Shown: positions 1 through 6,174 of the stretch, piece after piece | Numbering within the stretch: position 1 is the stretch's first letter | Layout: each line of letters begins with the position of its first letter | Assembly (NCBI GenBank): GCA_905236275.1 | Contig: CAJOPI010000221.1 | Span: 1-12,668 of the forward strand | Reading direction: 5' to 3' | Source of the DNA: an uncultured Lachnospiraceae bacterium | GTDB taxonomy: Bacteria; Bacillota; Clostridia; Lachnospirales; Lachnospiraceae | Length of the DNA: 12,668 nt | Position numbers and translations under genes: made by a program | Notes under the pieces: model-generated | Seen by the model: only the letters and a program-made list of their open reading frames with translations | Told to the model about the DNA's origin: nothing | Database searches by the model: none

Positions 1-2204
1 CCCTTTGGCGTGAACTTGTAGGCGTTGCTTATAAGATTTAAGAGCACCCTGTTCAGGCGGTTCACATCGCATATAAGATAGCGATGTGTAACTGACTCAG
101 TCCTTACGATATAGTCAAGCCCCTTCGTCTCCATCTGTGTCGAGAATAGGTCTTTCACATCGTCCAGTGCTTTAACTATGTCAGAATTTTCCGGTGTCAG
201 CTCCATCTTGCCATTCTCGATACGGCTCATATCAAGAACATCATTTATAAGAGCGAGAAGGTGCTTACTCGAAGCCTCTATTTTTTCCAGATAATCAACC
301 GTTGCCGCCGAAAGTGATGCATCCTTTTTTGCAATGGTCGTATAGCCGATAATCGCATTCATGGGCGTTCGTATGTCATGGCTCATATTTGAAAGGAAGG
401 TGCTTTTCGCCCTGTTGCTCTCCTCCGCCTGTATTTTCAGGTATTCCATGGCTTTCTCACGCTTCATCATGTAGCTGTAGATATTGAACATGAGTATGAG
501 GACGATTATTATAACTCCCATCTGGATCCAGCTTGAACGTATCGTGTCATGGTTTATCTCTTCGAGCCTTTCCTGAAGATAATTGTCAGCCTCAGCCTTA
601 ACGCTTTCGCTTAAAGTTACTCCGTTTCTTTCAAGTTCTTCAATATTGTAGCGGCTCAGGTCGTTCAGGACACGTTCGGTCGAGTCATTCGTGGACTGAC
701 GCAGCCAGAGCATACTCGTGAAAAATATCATAAAGAGGAGGGCAATCCAGACTGCCGTAGATTTTCCGAAGCGGTTTTCCTTATCCTGCGAAAGCACATA
801 TCTGAAAAAGATGAAGCCCAACACGCTCCAAATTATGAGGATAAGATAGGACTCAGCCGAAAGCTGGCTTGATGTCCAGATATTCGGCACAAGGAAAATC
901 AGGACAGAAATTATGGAAAATATAAAACCTATGGCTCCTGTAATATGAAAGACCCTGCTGCCGTCGATTTTCGCACTGCGGAAGGCGCAGGCAGAGGTAT
1001 AGGCGTAAGCGACAAGGGCAGCGATAGTGTTTATGTCGATTATCCAGCCAATAGCCGCCCTTCCCAGAAAGGGCACCGCAAGTGAAATCGTTATCAGGAA
1101 AATGAAGGCATTATTATTATTATTATTGCTGTTGTTCTTTGGATTGTTATTGTTGAGCTTTCCGAACCATTCGGGTAATATGTGGTCTTCGGTCATTGCA
1201 TAGATTAAACGGCTTGCCGCAAGATAATTTCCGATAAGACCTGTTATGATTCCGCCGGTGATTGCAAGAGCAAGAATCACCATACCCATAGTTCCCATAC
1301 AGCTGTATACCGCATTGAAAACAGGAAGTGAGGCGAGTCCTTTGAGACCGTTGACATTTTCGAGATATGCCACCCAGTCAGAGAAGCCTTCCGGCTGGAC
1401 GGAAGCCGCCATAAGCGAAAGGGTGGAATAGCAGAAGCTTGCTATGATCAAGGAGATAAGCATTATCCATATTGATTTTTTCGGGCTGAATTTGAAGCCC
1501 TGTGTGGAGTTCGATATTGACTCGAAGCCGACGAAAGCCCATGGCGCAAGTACCATTATGCTCAGAACCTGCTGCAGCGAATTGCGCTCCGAGGGCAGAA
1601 ACGCAGGGTTGAGTCGGTTTATGCCGCCATGAAGGAGAAGCACCGAAACGGCGCAGATTATCACGCATACTACAAGGACTATCGCCATTAGGGTCTGTAT
1701 CCTTATTGCAAGGGTCTTGTTCTTCATGCAGATTATGCCGAACAGGACGATGACAAGGAGTGTCAGAAGAACCTCCCCGCCGTATACGTCATAGCCCGCA
1801 ACCGAATAGCTGAAGCCGAACTGCAGGATTTTTCCGAAAATATTCCTGACAACAAGGACTATCGCCGTAGCATTTGCCCACATTATGGCAATATAAACGA
1901 GCATAAGGAACCACGCGCTTAAAAATCCATGGTCGAAGCCGAAGGTTCTTAAGGAATAGGTGAGCGTTCCGCCCGCGTCGGGGTATTTGTTCATGAGGTA
2001 ATGGTAATTCATTCCTATTATGAACATGATTATGCCGCCCGCCAGCATTCCGAGGGCTGTTCCGACTGGTCCCGCAAGCGGCAGGAAGGTGTTTCCCGGC
2101 ATAACGAAAGCTCCCCAGCCGACGGCGCAGCCCAGAGAGAGTGCCCACGCATTCAGGGGAGTAAGGTATTTACTGAGTTCATGGTCTGAAGGTGCATTGT
2201 TCAT
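1..2204 (-). CDS. APC-family amino acid permease fused to sensor histidine kinase (3' end beyond window)
   Basis: One uninterrupted frame of 734 codons starts at ATG 2204, with AAGGAAAG a few bases upstream, and leaves the window before any stop. Residues about 20-475 read as a 12-helix APC transporter: the TM1 motif GCAVGWGAFVMPG (25-37) and the TM6-like PWAFVGFES (221-229) are typical of the superfamily. Two further hydrophobic helices (about 482-501 and 559-579) flank a hydrophilic, probably helical segment of about 55 residues. A HisKA domain follows, with H-box SNMSHDIRTPMN (phospho-acceptor His609), then the start of a HATPase domain with N-box LLNLISNAYKF (Asn727). The rest of the ATPase, and any receiver domain, lie outside. 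By analogy with transporter-kinases such as CbrA, it probably couples binding or uptake of an amino acid or amine to phosphorelay signalling at the membrane; the substrate cannot be told. A poly-Asn stretch (351-365) lies between TM8 and TM9. Confidence 0.88.
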   Translation of the reverse strand, partial: MNNAPSDHELSKYLTPLNAWALSLGCAVGWGAFVMPGNTFLPLAGPVGTALGMLAGGIIMFIIGMNYHYLMNKYPDAGGTLTYSLRTFGFDHGFLSAWFLMLVYIAIMWANATAIVLVVRNIFGKILQFGFSYSVAGYDVYGGEVLLTLLVIVLFGIICMKNKTLAIRIQTLMAIVLVVCVIICAVSVLLLHGGINRLNPAFLPSERNSLQQVLSIMVLAPWAFVGFESISNSTQGFKFSPKKSIWIMLISLIIASFCYSTLSLMAASVQPEGFSDWVAYLENVNGLKGLASLPVFNAVYSCMGTMGMVILALAITGGIITGLIGNYLAASRLIYAMTEDHILPEWFGKLNNNNPKNNSNNNNNNAFIFLITISLAVPFLGRAAIGWIIDINTIAALVAYAYTSACAFRSAKIDGSRVFHITGAIGFIFSIISVLIFLVPNIWTSSQLSAESYLILIIWSVLGFIFFRYVLSQDKENRFGKSTAVWIALLFMIFFTSMLWLRQSTNDSTERVLNDLSRYNIEELERNGVTLSESVKAEADNYLQERLEEINHDTIRSSWIQMGVIIIVLILMFNIYSYMMKREKAMEYLKIQAEESNRAKSTFLSNMSHDIRTPMNAIIGYTTIAKKDASLSAATVDYLEKIEASSKHLLALINDVLDMSRIENGKMELTPENSDIVKALDDVKDLFSTQMETKGLDYIVRTESVTHRYLICDVNRLNRVLLNLISNAYKFTPK
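1110..1127 (-). repeat. (AAT)6 trinucleotide run coding for poly-asparagine
   Basis: Six perfect AAT codons (ATT on the plus strand) lie in the permease-kinase gene and continue into AGC-AAC-AAC-AAG. Together with neighbouring codons they give an Asn-rich loop at residues 351-365, predicted between transmembrane helices 8 and 9. The unit is three bases, so copy-number changes would alter loop length without shifting frame. Confidence 0.85.
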
Positions 2205-2241
2205 GGCAGTTTCTTTCCTTTTATGAATTGTAAAGATAAGG

Positions 2242-2269
2242 CAAAAGTTATGTCAGGGATTGTTCCGCA
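2242..2269. repeat. Dispersed 28-base intergenic repeat, copy 1 (single arm)
   Basis: This stretch matches 12595-12622 at 26 of 28 bases, including the exact 16-base core CAGGGATTGTTCCGCA. Unlike the copy near the right edge, it is not followed by the complementary ACAATCCC arm, so it looks like a half or decayed palindrome. It lies about 40 bases upstream of the permease-kinase start, inside the predicted leader of that gene, in the same orientation relative to its gene as the other copy. Confidence 0.6.
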
Positions 2270-2283
2270 TACAACTTCATCGT

Positions 2284-2296
2284 GATTTAAATTATA
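2284..2296 (-). promoter_or_regulatory. Likely sigma-A -10 region for the permease-kinase gene
   Basis: On the minus strand a perfect TATAAT occupies 2296 to 2291, which would start transcription near 2284 and leave a leader of about 80 bases. No good -35 hexamer is seen at 16-18 bases, so the promoter may be weak or need an activator. It points away from the promoter of the neighbouring plus-strand operon. Confidence 0.4.
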
Positions 2297-2383
2297 CTCA
2301 AATTCGATAGTGAAATCATTAAATAAGCGGCATGTTTTGTGAAAAATGCATATAGGAAATGAGTTTATTTTTCGTGGGATAAA

Positions 2384-2392
2384 TGATATAAT
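2384..2392 (+). promoter_or_regulatory. Extended -10 promoter of the three-gene Ter-type operon
   Basis: TGATATAAT is a perfect extended -10 element (TGN plus TATAAT), which compensates for a poor -35 (TTTATT at 2364-2369). Predicted initiation is near 2399. This places the promoter inside a possible longer reading frame that would begin at 2346, and so supports the ATG at 2427 as the true start of the first gene. Confidence 0.6.
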
Positions 2393-2426
2393 ATTTCGAT
2401 TTATTGTTAAGGGGTTTTATATTTTT

Positions 2427-3410
2427 ATGAAAAACGACAGTCTTTACTACAGTGTCGGCGCGCTTCTTTATTGCCCTGCAAACAGGGAGAGCATTGCTGA
2501 CTCTGTAATACATGAAAAATTCGGGAAAAGATTTTCCCTTGCCTTGTGTCTTGAAGATACGATAAATGACAGCTTCGTTGCTGAAGCTGAGGAAGTCCTG
2601 GTCAAATCACTCGAAAAGATTTACAGAAAGCATCAGGATAAGGATTTTTATCTTCCAAAAATTTTTATAAGGGTACGTGCTGCGGAGCAGATTGCGAAAC
2701 TTGTGAAAAGACTTGGAGTATCCTCCGAACTTGTTACGGGTTTTATTATTCCGAAATTCAGCATGGAAAATGCTGACGAATTTATAAATGAAATTATTCG
2801 TGTGAATGAGTCCGGTCAGAACAGCTTCTATATGATGCCGATATATGAAAGTGCTTCGATAATCGATCTGAGGAAGAGATATGATATTCTTTACAGCCTG
2901 AAGGAGTCGCTTTCGAAGATCGAGGAGCTGGTGCTGAATATTCGTGTCGGCGGAAATGACCTCTGCCACTGCTTCGGCTTCAGACGTCACGCTGATGAGT
3001 CTATTCACAAAATCAGCCCTATTGCAAATATTTTCTCGGACATTATCACCGTTTACGGTTCGGACTACGTTGTATCGGGTCCCGTCTGGGAATATTACAA
3101 CGGTCCGCACTGGAGAGACGGTATGTTCTGCGAAATCCATGATGACAAGCTCTGTGGTTTCTCCGGCAAAACAGTCATTCACCCGAAGCAGATTGCCGTC
3201 GTAAACGAGGCCTTCAGAGTTTCCCAAGCCGACTTTGAAGACGCAAAGGCCGTCCTCGGCTGGAGTCAGGACTCTTTTCTTTACGTTTCCGGCGGTCACA
3301 AGGGTCAGCGCATGAACGAATACAAAACCCACCTCAACTGGGCGCAGCGGACGCTCTATCTCGCACAGGTCTTTGGTGTCGAAACTGTTTCCTTAACTGA
3401 GGTGGTTTAG
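2427..3410 (+). CDS. CitE-like (HpcH/HpaI-type) carbon-carbon bond lyase of the Ter-associated biosynthetic module
   Basis: A 327-residue protein from ATG 2427; AAGGGG at 2410-2414 is a somewhat distant ribosome binding site. The frame stays open back to 2346, but the promoter's -10 box lies in that extension. It reads as a TIM-barrel lyase of the citrate lyase beta/HpcH-HpaI superfamily, best fitting the Ter-linked C-C bond lyase family: CLEDTI (Glu43, Asp44, like the CitE LEDAV motif), IFIRVRA (Arg82, Arg84), MPIYES (Glu141, expected metal ligand), IRVGGND (about 173-178) and the CitE signature GFSGKTVIHPKQ (244-255). Such enzymes cleave or form C-C bonds in acyl-CoA or oxo-acid substrates using a divalent metal; this family's substrate is not known to me. 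It is the first gene of a three-gene operon, 113 bases before the next. No signal peptide or membrane segment, so cytosolic. Confidence 0.85.
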   Translation: MKNDSLYYSVGALLYCPANRESIADSVIHEKFGKRFSLALCLEDTINDSFVAEAEEVLVKSLEKIYRKHQDKDFYLPKIFIRVRAAEQIAKLVKRLGVSSELVTGFIIPKFSMENADEFINEIIRVNESGQNSFYMMPIYESASIIDLRKRYDILYSLKESLSKIEELVLNIRVGGNDLCHCFGFRRHADESIHKISPIANIFSDIITVYGSDYVVSGPVWEYYNGPHWRDGMFCEIHDDKLCGFSGKTVIHPKQIAVVNEAFRVSQADFEDAKAVLGWSQDSFLYVSGGHKGQRMNEYKTHLNWAQRTLYLAQVFGVETVSLTEVV

Positions 3411-3433
3411 GAACTGTAGCAGTTGAAGGAAAC
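3387..3433 (+). other. Stem-loop spanning the stop codon of the lyase gene
   Basis: GTTTCCTTAACTG (3387-3399) can pair with CAGTTGAAGGAAAC (3420-3433) through 13 base pairs with one bulged G, closing a 20-base loop that holds the TAG stop. No run of T follows, so it is not a standard Rho-independent terminator. It more plausibly protects or helps process the mRNA between the first and second operon genes. Function is inferred only from base pairing. Confidence 0.5.
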
Positions 3434-3523
3434 GACAACAGCAATGGTAAAGCGAACAAAACTATACTAAACTAATGGGAATAAGGAACAGATTCTAACT
3501 ACAGGAAATGAGGTAACGAAGAG

Positions 3524-4624
3524 GTGGAGTATACTGAAGCGGATTTGGTGAAGCTTGCTAAACGCGAAAATAATAAAAAGCGTAATTATCTTCTGGTTAA
3601 TCCGATGCAGGGGAAGCATGTGCCTGTTTCACCGACGAAGGCGCTTAGACTTTTTGACGACCTTGCGGATAATATAAGGAAAAGTTATGAGCCGGAGAAA
3701 CTGCTGCTTGTGGGTTTCGCGGAGACAGCGACGGCGATAGGTGCGGAGCTTGCGGTTTCCCTTGGTGCGGAATATATACAGACAACGAGGGAGATAATTG
3801 CGGGCGCCGACTATTTATTCTTTTCAGAAGAGCACAGCCATGCAACGGAGCAGAAGCTTGTTAAAGATGACATGGACAGGGTTTTGCCCGGAATTGATAG
3901 GATAGTTTTTGTCGATGACGAACTGACTACGGGGAAGACGATACTAAATATCATTTCGATTTTGGAGAAGAGGTATCCTAAGAAAATCGAGTTTTCCGTT
4001 GCGTCGATTTTGAATGGAATGAATGAGGAAAATTTTCAAGTCTACAAGAACAAAAATATAGAACTTTTCTATCTTTTGAAAACAGACCACAGCGGATACA
4101 GTGAAGCGGCCGATAGATTATCCGCTGACGGAATTTATCACAAGCCCGTTTTCGAAAGCAGGGAAAACATTCAGTGGAAAGATATCAGAGGCGCAGTTAA
4201 TGCGAGAAGGCTTGTAAACGGAAAAGATTATGCGAAAAGCTGCGAGGGTCTCTGGAATGAAATTTATAAGGATAATGCAGATTTAAGGGAAAAGAGAATT
4301 CTTCTGATAGGGACGGAAGAGTGCATGTATCCGGCACTTTACGTTGGAAAAAAATTTGAAGAAATGGGAAATACGGTATTCAGTCATTCGACCACAAGGA
4401 GTCCGATCGAAGTCGGAAGTTCCGATAATTACCCCCTGCATGAGCGATATGAGCTTCGAAGTCTCTATGACAAAACGCGTGTTACGTTTATTTATGACAT
4501 AGGAAAATATGACTGTGTTTTCATCATAACGGATGCTGCGAAGAAAAGCGCAGGCGAAGAAACGCTTTTGAATGCGGTTGGGGAATATAATGATAATATA
4601 CAATTCATTAGGTGGGGTAGCTGA
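3524..4624 (+). CDS. Phosphoribosyltransferase of the PRTase_2-TRSP family (Ter-associated)
   Basis: A 366-residue protein from a GTG start; GAGGT at 3510-3514 gives proper Shine-Dalgarno spacing and the next in-frame Met is residue 28. The N-terminal type I phosphoribosyltransferase domain shows QGKHVPVSP (29-37), GFAETATAIG (64-73), the EEHSHATEQ segment (102-110) and a canonical PRPP loop FVDDELTTGKT (129-139). The C-terminal domain carries TTRSPI (290-295), the motif that names the TRSP domain, followed by HERYELRS (307-314). This pairing is the standard architecture of a Ter-operon family proposed to transfer phosphoribose during synthesis of a nucleoside-like compound; the acceptor base is unknown. 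Its TGA stop overlaps the next gene's ATG by one base, so the two are probably translationally coupled. Cytosolic. Confidence 0.87.
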   Translation: MEYTEADLVKLAKRENNKKRNYLLVNPMQGKHVPVSPTKALRLFDDLADNIRKSYEPEKLLLVGFAETATAIGAELAVSLGAEYIQTTREIIAGADYLFFSEEHSHATEQKLVKDDMDRVLPGIDRIVFVDDELTTGKTILNIISILEKRYPKKIEFSVASILNGMNEENFQVYKNKNIELFYLLKTDHSGYSEAADRLSADGIYHKPVFESRENIQWKDIRGAVNARRLVNGKDYAKSCEGLWNEIYKDNADLREKRILLIGTEECMYPALYVGKKFEEMGNTVFSHSTTRSPIEVGSSDNYPLHERYELRSLYDKTRVTFIYDIGKYDCVFIITDAAKKSAGEETLLNAVGEYNDNIQFIRWGS

Positions 4625-5673
4625 TGAGAAGTTCGTATAAAAAAGATGATGTAATTTTACTGCTGAAGGACATTACGGGAATGGTTGAGCCTCAGCCGAC
4701 GGAAGAGAGGGAGAAGCTTATCCAGTCGGGAAGGCATTACAGTGAAATGCTCCCGATAGAATACGTTCCGACAGAAAAATATATGGAGGTCTACCGCGAA
4801 TCGCTTAGGAATTATTCTAAAGCTGTTGCTAATGCGGTGGGTGTTCTTTCGGACAGGATAATAAACCTGAGGGAAAAGGATACGGTAATTGTGTCGCTTG
4901 CAAGAGCGGGTATTCCCATAGGTATCCTTGTGAAGCACTATATAAAATTCAAATATGGCGCGGATATTCCACACTACTCTATTTCGATAATACGCGGCAG
5001 GGGAATTGACGACAATGCAATGAAATACCTCCTTAAAAGCTATGAAGCGGAGAGGCTTCTTTTCCTTGACGGCTGGATAGGTAAGGGTGCGATACTAAAG
5101 GAACTTAAAAAGGACATTGCAGCCTATAAGGGTGTTTCGGATGAAATCGCTGTAGTTGCAGACCCCGCAAATGTTACAGAGCTTTGCGGAACCCATGAGG
5201 ATATTCTTATTCCGAGTTCCTGTCTCAACAGCACCGTTTCGGGACTTATCAGCAGGACATTTCTTCGCTCAGATATCATAGGCAAGAATGATTTTCATGG
5301 TGCGGTTTTCTATGAGAATTTGAAAAGCTCTGACCTGTCTTATGATTTTATCAATGCCATTGAGAAGGAATTTTCGCTTAATAATCATGAGGACAATGCT
5401 TTTATTGAAGGTCGTGGAATTGATGAAGTAGAGAAAATCGCTGCGGAATTTGCCATTGATGACATTAACTTAATCAAGCCCGGTATAGGCGAAGCTACAA
5501 GAGTTCTTCTGCGCCGCGTCCCATGGAAGGTTCTCATTGACCCCCGCTACAAAGACGATGCCGAGTTGAGCCATCTGCTACGACTCGCAGAAGAAAAAAA
5601 CGTGCCTCTTGAGCTTTACCCACTGAAACATTATAAGTGCTGTGGGATTATTAAAAAGATCGCAGATGCGTGA
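4624..5673 (+). CDS. StiP/PRTase_1 family protein with C-terminal Pelota-like RNA-binding domain
   Basis: A 349-residue protein whose ATG shares a base with the preceding stop (TGATG); AGGTGGGG sits just upstream. Residues about 10-250 match the family called PRTase_1 or 'cysteine protease StiP': SLARAGIPIG (91-100), HYSISIIRGRGID (117-129), FLDGWIGKG (147-155), IPSSCLNSTVSGLISRT (196-212, with Cys200) and DFHGA (223-227). The C-terminal stretch IKPGIGEATRVLLRR (284-298) through the end fits the Pelota/L7Ae-like RNA-binding domain that accompanies this family. Databases differ on whether the core is a phosphoribosyltransferase or a peptidase; the neighbouring PRTase and lyase favour the first. 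The Pelota-like domain hints that the product or target involves RNA. It is the last gene of the operon and converges on the riboflavin remnant. Confidence 0.85.
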   Translation: MRSSYKKDDVILLLKDITGMVEPQPTEEREKLIQSGRHYSEMLPIEYVPTEKYMEVYRESLRNYSKAVANAVGVLSDRIINLREKDTVIVSLARAGIPIGILVKHYIKFKYGADIPHYSISIIRGRGIDDNAMKYLLKSYEAERLLFLDGWIGKGAILKELKKDIAAYKGVSDEIAVVADPANVTELCGTHEDILIPSSCLNSTVSGLISRTFLRSDIIGKNDFHGAVFYENLKSSDLSYDFINAIEKEFSLNNHEDNAFIEGRGIDEVEKIAAEFAIDDINLIKPGIGEATRVLLRRVPWKVLIDPRYKDDAELSHLLRLAEEKNVPLELYPLKHYKCCGIIKKIADA

Positions 5674-5694
5674 TTTTGGCATAGGAATATCTGC
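5662..5694. terminator. Weak possible bidirectional terminator between convergent units
   Basis: GCAGAT (5662-5667) and ATCTGC (5689-5694) form a six-pair stem with a 21-base loop overlapping the end of the StiP-family gene. Read on the plus strand it is followed by AACTTTTAC; on the minus strand by GATCTTTTTAAT. The stem is short, so the call is tentative. Confidence 0.3.
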
Positions 5695-5711
5695 AACTTT
5701 TACAACAGTTT

Positions 5712-5849
5712 TTACAGCATCTTCTTCAGATTGACCATCTCAATAGCACCAACTGCGCAGTCGTAGCCCTTGTTTCCTGCCTTGCAGCCTGCACCCCTTC
5801 GCGCCAGTTCTATGGCGCGCCTCATATAGCTTTCTTCTGTCTCAGACAT
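5712..5849 (-). pseudogene. In-frame RibD'-'RibH fusion remnant of a deleted riboflavin operon
   Basis: A 45-codon ORF starts at ATG 5849 with AAAGGA eight bases upstream. The frame is open back to ATG 5894, but that codon lies inside the riboswitch terminator. The first 21 residues ([21 protein letters not shown]) read as the N-terminus of RibD deaminase/reductase. The rest, [19 protein letters not shown] plus KKML, reads as the C-terminus of lumazine synthase RibH. All between, including the RibD catalytic domains and the expected ribE and ribBA genes, is missing. The join falls where both parents would encode Ala-Gly, consistent with deletion between short matching sequences. It follows an FMN riboswitch exactly as ribD does in intact operons. 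No enzyme activity is expected; whether the peptide is made or used is unknown. Confidence 0.85.
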
Positions 5850-5874
5850 TCCCCTGATCCTTTCTTTAAAACTT

Positions 5875-5913
5875 AAAAAGCCCCGAGTTCTCATTAAGAT
5901 AAACTCAGGGCTT
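5875..5913 (-). terminator. Rho-independent terminator of the FMN riboswitch
   Basis: Read on the minus strand, AAGCCCTGAGTT pairs with AACTCGGGGCTT (12 positions, one mismatch) around a 12-base loop, followed by TTTTT. It sits between the aptamer and the ATG at 5849, as in transcription-attenuating ribD leaders. Part of the 5' arm can instead pair with the aptamer's 5' end (6098-6091), giving the expected antiterminator alternative. Confidence 0.85.
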
Positions 5914-5991
5914 CCGCCTTTTCAGAATAGAAAAACAAATGCACATAATTACATAGTAAAAACAAATAACACTACGCACAGCATCTATAAA

Positions 5992-6101
5992 ATCTTCTTT
6001 CATCCAGACTTTACTGTCGGTCTCGGAATTTCACCGAAGTCATGCGCCTGCGCGCTCGCGGACTTTACCGCCGGTCGGGAATTTCACCCTGCCCTGAAGA
6101 C
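5992..6101 (-). ncRNA. FMN riboswitch (RFN element) aptamer
   Basis: The minus strand carries the conserved RFN blocks in order: GGGCAGGGTGAAATTCCC, ACCGGCGGTAAAGTCC, GCGCATGACTTCGGTGAAAT, TTCCGAGACCGACAGTAAAG and TCTGGATGAAAGAAGAT. The closing helix P1 pairs GTCTTC (6101-6096) with GAAGAT (5997-5992). All the segments I know to be conserved in FMN aptamers appear intact. In Firmicutes this RNA binds flavin mononucleotide and ends transcription of riboflavin synthesis or transport genes when FMN is plentiful. Here the only thing downstream is a deletion remnant. Confidence 0.96.
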
Positions 6102-6102
6102 T

Positions 6103-6115
6103 TATTATCATTATA
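6103..6115 (-). promoter_or_regulatory. Probable -10 box of the riboswitch transcript
   Basis: A perfect TATAAT on the minus strand (6115 to 6110) would start transcription at about 6103, just before helix P1 of the aptamer. The -35 position (about TAGTAA at 6138-6133) is a poor match, so strength is uncertain. A TTGACC at 6169-6164 is too far away to pair with it. Confidence 0.45.
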
Positions 6116-6174
6116 GAATTTTCACAACAAGCTTACTATAACACCCCTGCAATGATTTCGTAAGGTCAATTTTT

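Noticed and set aside
1378..2148. Minus-strand open frames of 96 and 119 codons in the left region
   Set aside because: They are out-of-frame shadows of the continuous permease-kinase gene.
2346..2426. Upstream extension of the lyase frame to an ATG at 2346
   Set aside because: The extended -10 promoter (2384-2392) lies inside it, the extra residues do not resemble the family N-terminus, and the ATG at 2427 has an AAGGGG upstream.
2607..3332. Long open frame on the minus strand (241 codons) opposite the CitE-like lyase
   Set aside because: It is fully antisense to a gene with clear family motifs, has no recognisable domain, and arises from the codon pattern of the real gene.
3443..3499. Two tiny frames (7 codons each, ATG at 3453 region and near 3475) in the gap between the lyase and PRTase genes
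   Set aside because: No ribosome binding site at proper spacing, no recognisable product, and lengths expected by chance.
5850..5894. Upstream ATG at 5894 for the riboflavin remnant
   Set aside because: It lies inside the riboswitch terminator hairpin, and the RibD-like N-terminus begins at the ATG at 5849, which has a good ribosome binding site.
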